A model generated the notes under the pieces. It searched no databases. It saw nothing but the letters and a program-made list of their open reading frames with translations, and had not been told where the DNA came from. Below, piece after piece: positions 61,399-64,000 of a stretch of DNA of 64,000 nt; position 1 is the first letter of the stretch, and each line of letters begins with the position of its first letter. This DNA comes from Tenacibaculum lutimaris (lineage in GTDB: Bacteria; Bacteroidota; Bacteroidia; Flavobacteriales; Flavobacteriaceae): contig NZ_RAQM01000006.1 in the NCBI RefSeq assembly GCF_003610735.1, positions 208,274 through 272,273 of the forward strand, in the 5' to 3' direction. A program made the position numbers and the translations under genes.

Positions 61399-62475
61399 AT
61401 GACACTTTTAATTGTTTACGCAACTTTATCTATATTTTTTTCCTTTTTATGCTCCATACTCGAAGCTGTTTTATTAAGTGTAACACCCACTTTTGTTAAT
61501 GTAAAAAAGAAAGAAGGAAAAGCCTACGCTGACGGTTTAGAAGCTTTAAAAAAAGATGTGGACAAACCTCTTATTGCTATCCTTACTGTTAATACTATTG
61601 CACATACTGTAGGAGCCATTTTAGTAGGTGCGCAAGCAAAAAAAATATTTAGCGATGAAGGTAATGGGGTATTTATTGTTTCGGCTGTAATGACTATTTT
61701 AATTTTAGTTGCTTCTGAAATTATCCCTAAAACTATAGGAGCTACTTACTGGAAATCTTTAGCTAGTTTTTCAACAAAGGCTTTGAACATTTTAATCTTT
61801 TTCTGCAAATACACAGGAATTATCTGGACACTTCAACTTTTCACCAAAATATTTGGAAAAGGAGCGCATGGTGAAAGTGTACTTAGTAGAGAGGATTTTA
61901 CCGCAATGACCGATATTGCAGAACAAGAAGGGGTTTTTCATGAAAGTGAAGGGAAAGTAATTAGAAATATGCTAAACTTTAAACAAGTACAAGCTAAACA
62001 TATTATGACTCCTCGTACGGTACTTACTACAGCAGATGAAAATCAAAGTATAAAATCATTCTTTGATGAAAACAGACCTTTACGCTTTTCTAGAATACCT
62101 ATTTACGCTGAAAATCCAGATAACATAACTGGTTATGTTTTAAAAGACCAATTATTACTTTCATTAGTAGATAATAAAGGAGATGAACCTTTAAAAACTA
62201 TTAAAAGAGAAATTATAATAGCTAGTAGAGAGCTATCTATTCCAAATTTATTCGAACGATTAATTGAACAAAGAGAACACTTAGCTTTAGTGGTAGATGA
62301 ATATGGTTCTGTTAGTGGTTTAGTTACTCAAGAAGACGTTATAGAGACACTTTTAGGCTATGAAATTATGGATGAAAGTGATAATGTAGCAAACCTTCAA
62401 AGTTTAGCTAGAAAGAGCTGGGAACAGCGAGCAAAGCGATTAGGGATTATTAATGACGATACAGAAAATGAATAA
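61399..62475 (+). CDS. CNNM/CBS-domain membrane protein (HlyC/CorC-like, without C-terminal domain)
   Basis: 358 residues. The CNNM membrane domain (about 1-150; LILVASEIIPKTIGATYWK is typical) is followed by an acidic linker helix (SREDFTAMTDIAEQEGVFHESEGKVIRNML) and a CBS pair (about 200-320; HIMTPRTVL and VVDEYGSVSGLVTQEDVIETLLG). Such proteins are linked to Mg2+ or other divalent-ion efflux. The C-terminal CorC_HlyC domain usual in these proteins is absent: the chain ends about 30 residues after the CBS pair. It may be a shortened relative of the GldE/HlyC group. Confidence 0.85.
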   Translation: MTLLIVYATLSIFFSFLCSILEAVLLSVTPTFVNVKKKEGKAYADGLEALKKDVDKPLIAILTVNTIAHTVGAILVGAQAKKIFSDEGNGVFIVSAVMTILILVASEIIPKTIGATYWKSLASFSTKALNILIFFCKYTGIIWTLQLFTKIFGKGAHGESVLSREDFTAMTDIAEQEGVFHESEGKVIRNMLNFKQVQAKHIMTPRTVLTTADENQSIKSFFDENRPLRFSRIPIYAENPDNITGYVLKDQLLLSLVDNKGDEPLKTIKREIIIASRELSIPNLFERLIEQREHLALVVDEYGSVSGLVTQEDVIETLLGYEIMDESDNVANLQSLARKSWEQRAKRLGIINDDTENE

Positions 62476-62495
62476 ATCATTTTTATCTTTATACA

Positions 62496-62533
62496 AAAAG
62501 AGGCGTGAATTACAATTCACGCCTCTTTTATTT
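62496..62533. terminator. Bidirectional terminator between the CNNM gene and the TonB receptor
   Basis: Perfect 16-base arms (core gaggcgtgaatt / aattcacgcctc) with a 2-base loop, A-run to the left and T-run to the right. It serves both convergent genes. Confidence 0.85.
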
Positions 62534-62549
62534 TATACAACTAAGTTAA

Positions 62550-64000
62550 TTAGTCATTAATAGTCCAAGATATGTAATATAAAGAACCTATTGATCCTGC
62601 TCCTGGTGCTATAAAATACTCCTTACCTGTTAAGTTAGTTCCTCCTATTTTAAACCTTGATTTAATTGCTGGAACCGTATAGTTAACTTGAGCGTCTAAT
62701 ACTGTTCTAGAATCAACTAAACCTTGTAAGAAAGACGATTGCCAATAGTATTCATCTTGCCAACGAGCGTTAATATTAAAACCAAAGTTTTTAAATAAGT
62801 TTGGGTGACCAAACTGAACTTTTACTTTGTGTTCTGGTGTGTTAAATGCTGGCTCAAAATCTGGGTCTGAAGCTTCATCAAAATCAAACTTAGCATAATT
62901 ATAACTTGCTCCTAATTCAAATCCTTTAAATATTTTGGTCAACATTCCTATTCCGATACCATAAGAAGTTACATCTGCATTCGAGTTGGTATTTACAGAG
63001 AAAGATGTTACATCATTATTTTGAAGCGCTAATAACGCTTCAGCATTTGGAGTTCCATCAGCATCAAATCCACCATAGTGAGGTACAATAACATCTTTTA
63101 TTGCTGTAAAAGATTCATAATTGTTATAGTAACCATTAATATCTAACTCTAAAATCTTATCTGAATTTAAATTGATAATACTTCTATATCCTAATTCGTA
63201 CGAGATAACTTTTTCAGGTTCTATTGTACTTAATTGAGATTTTTTATAATTTCCTCTATCAAGCTCAGCCTTTGAAAAAGAATTTTGAAAAGCGTCAACC
63301 CCTGTTAAAGTTTTTCCTCCTTCAATATTAACTACGTATCTGTCTAAATTATCTGCTACACCTCCTATTAAATGTCCTGTTCCAATAGGAAGACCAAAAT
63401 ATTGTTCTTGTAAAGTTGGGTTTCTAAATCCTGTTTGATAAGAAGCTCTTATTACGTGATCTTTATTTTCACCTAATGAGTAATTTAAAGATACCCTTGG
63501 AGAGTAGTTTCCTTTAAAGTTTGTTGACTTGTCATAACGAACAGATCCTGTAAACTTTAATCTTTCATCAAAAAACTTCTTTTGTAACTGAGTGTAAATA
63601 CCAAATTCATCAAATGAAATTTTAGAATCTCCATCTGTAAATACTGAACCCTGAGAGTTTAAGTTCATTTTTCTATAAGAACCTCCAACTTGGATTTCTC
63701 CGAATTTAATAATATCACGGAAGTTATAGTTACCATCAGCATGGTAATATGATGTTTGATCTGATAATTTCGCTCCTCCTTCTGCAACTGATTTAGAAAC
63801 TACATCAGCTGCAGCTTCATTAAACTCTGCAGAACCTGGCATAAAACGACCACTATTAGCAAAATCTCTAGCTTTAGAGTGATTTCTTCCTTGGTTTAAA
63901 TAAGCATTTAAATAATCACCAAACCAATTTTTATCTTCTTTCCAAACTCGGTTTATATTAATTGCCTTAAAACGAGAATCAAAATAATCTCCTGAATCGT
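62550..64000 (-). CDS. TonB-dependent receptor, 5' end outside the window
   Basis: The reading frame stays open on the minus strand from the stop at 62550 to the window edge, past the first Met at 63842, so the start lies beyond 64000. About 483 residues are visible. They show barrel strands (YFDSRFKAINI, FTGSVRYDKSTNFKGNYSPRVSLNYSLG) and segments typical of receptor barrels (RASYQTGFRNPTLQEQYFG and PALNPE-like LSTIEPEKVISYELGYRS). The C-terminus ends YYISWTIND. Substrate is unknown. There is no promoter or signal information in the window. Confidence 0.85.
   Translation of the reverse strand, partial: DSGDYFDSRFKAININRVWKEDKNWFGDYLNAYLNQGRNHSKARDFANSGRFMPGSAEFNEAAADVVSKSVAEGGAKLSDQTSYYHADGNYNFRDIIKFGEIQVGGSYRKMNLNSQGSVFTDGDSKISFDEFGIYTQLQKKFFDERLKFTGSVRYDKSTNFKGNYSPRVSLNYSLGENKDHVIRASYQTGFRNPTLQEQYFGLPIGTGHLIGGVADNLDRYVVNIEGGKTLTGVDAFQNSFSKAELDRGNYKKSQLSTIEPEKVISYELGYRSIINLNSDKILELDINGYYNNYESFTAIKDVIVPHYGGFDADGTPNAEALLALQNNDVTSFSVNTNSNADVTSYGIGIGMLTKIFKGFELGASYNYAKFDFDEASDPDFEPAFNTPEHKVKVQFGHPNLFKNFGFNINARWQDEYYWQSSFLQGLVDSRTVLDAQVNYTVPAIKSRFKIGGTNLTGKEYFIAPGAGSIGSLYYISWTIND

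Noticed and set aside
1..64000. tRNA, rRNA, prophage or integrated element
   Set aside because: I looked for cloverleaf-like sequences, integrases, phage structural genes and transposases and found none. A tRNA scan could still reveal one I missed.

Overview
This window looks like chromosome from a marine-type member of the Flavobacteriaceae (Bacteroidota; the Tenacibaculum/Polaribacter neighbourhood is plausible, but genus is a guess). The DNA is AT-rich. Promoters carry the Bacteroidota -7 box TAnnTTTG. The complex III substitute is an Alternative Complex III, and there are TonB receptors with carboxypeptidase-like domains plus DUF5686, DUF3078 and DUF2480 proteins. Almost everything is housekeeping or core metabolism. 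I found no tRNA, rRNA, CRISPR array, transposase, integrase or prophage.

Layout. 0-4.4 kb (mostly minus): nucleoside transporter behind a bifunctional nuclease, then etfBA. 4.6-21.9 kb (plus): pdhB, a DUF5686 outer-membrane protein, soluble and membrane pyrophosphatases (ppa, hppA), pabB, a lipoprotein/hydrolase pair, tilS, a DsbD-like reductase, DUF4126, yifB/comM, a TlpA-like lipoprotein and a ferritin. 21.9-26.3 kb: ahcY divergent from a phosphopantetheinyl transferase, then an overlapping thiamine-binding/PnuC/NadR-like-kinase operon, a cluster of palindromic repeats and arfB. 26.4-28.1 kb: a solitary OLD-family ATPase-TOPRIM gene between inverted repeats, the most accessory-looking item. 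28.5-32.2 kb: a biotin-dependent acyl-CoA (propionyl-type) carboxylase operon with a nested palindrome between two genes. 32.4-36.5 kb: a TPP riboswitch driving a TonB receptor, then a TlpA-like protein. 36.6-41.2 kb (minus): ruvB, a SulP permease, a persulfide-dioxygenase/rhodanese protein and a rhodanese lipoprotein. 41.3-52.7 kb (minus): actABCDEF plus cytochrome oxidase subunits II and I, a complete electron path from quinol to oxygen apart from small subunits. 52.9-62.5 kb: a SPOR protein, a divergent PurF and a PfkB kinase, then sufE, sufT, DUF2480 and two DUF3078 genes, with two paralogous lipoproteins placed around sufT, then a CNNM/CBS protein. 62.5-64 kb: the 3' part of another TonB receptor that runs off the window.

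How the genes connect. Respiration is the main theme: ETF delivers acyl-CoA electrons, pyruvate dehydrogenase supplies acetyl-CoA, and ACIII passes quinol electrons to the caa3-type oxidase. Pyrophosphate is hydrolysed by Ppa or used for ion pumping by HppA. Thiamine (cofactor of pyruvate dehydrogenase) is probably imported by the riboswitch-controlled TonB receptor. Redox and sulfur handling is spread over DsbD, two TlpA-like proteins, the sulfur operon and SufE/SufT.

The items most worth a second look are: the lipoprotein pair bracketing sufT; the nested hairpin inside the carboxylase operon; the OLD gene with its flanking inverted repeats; the overlapping B1/B3-vitamin operon; the sulfur operon behind ruvB; and two promoters placed so close to the ATG that the mRNAs should be leaderless. 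I did not find a convincing multi-gene novel defence system.
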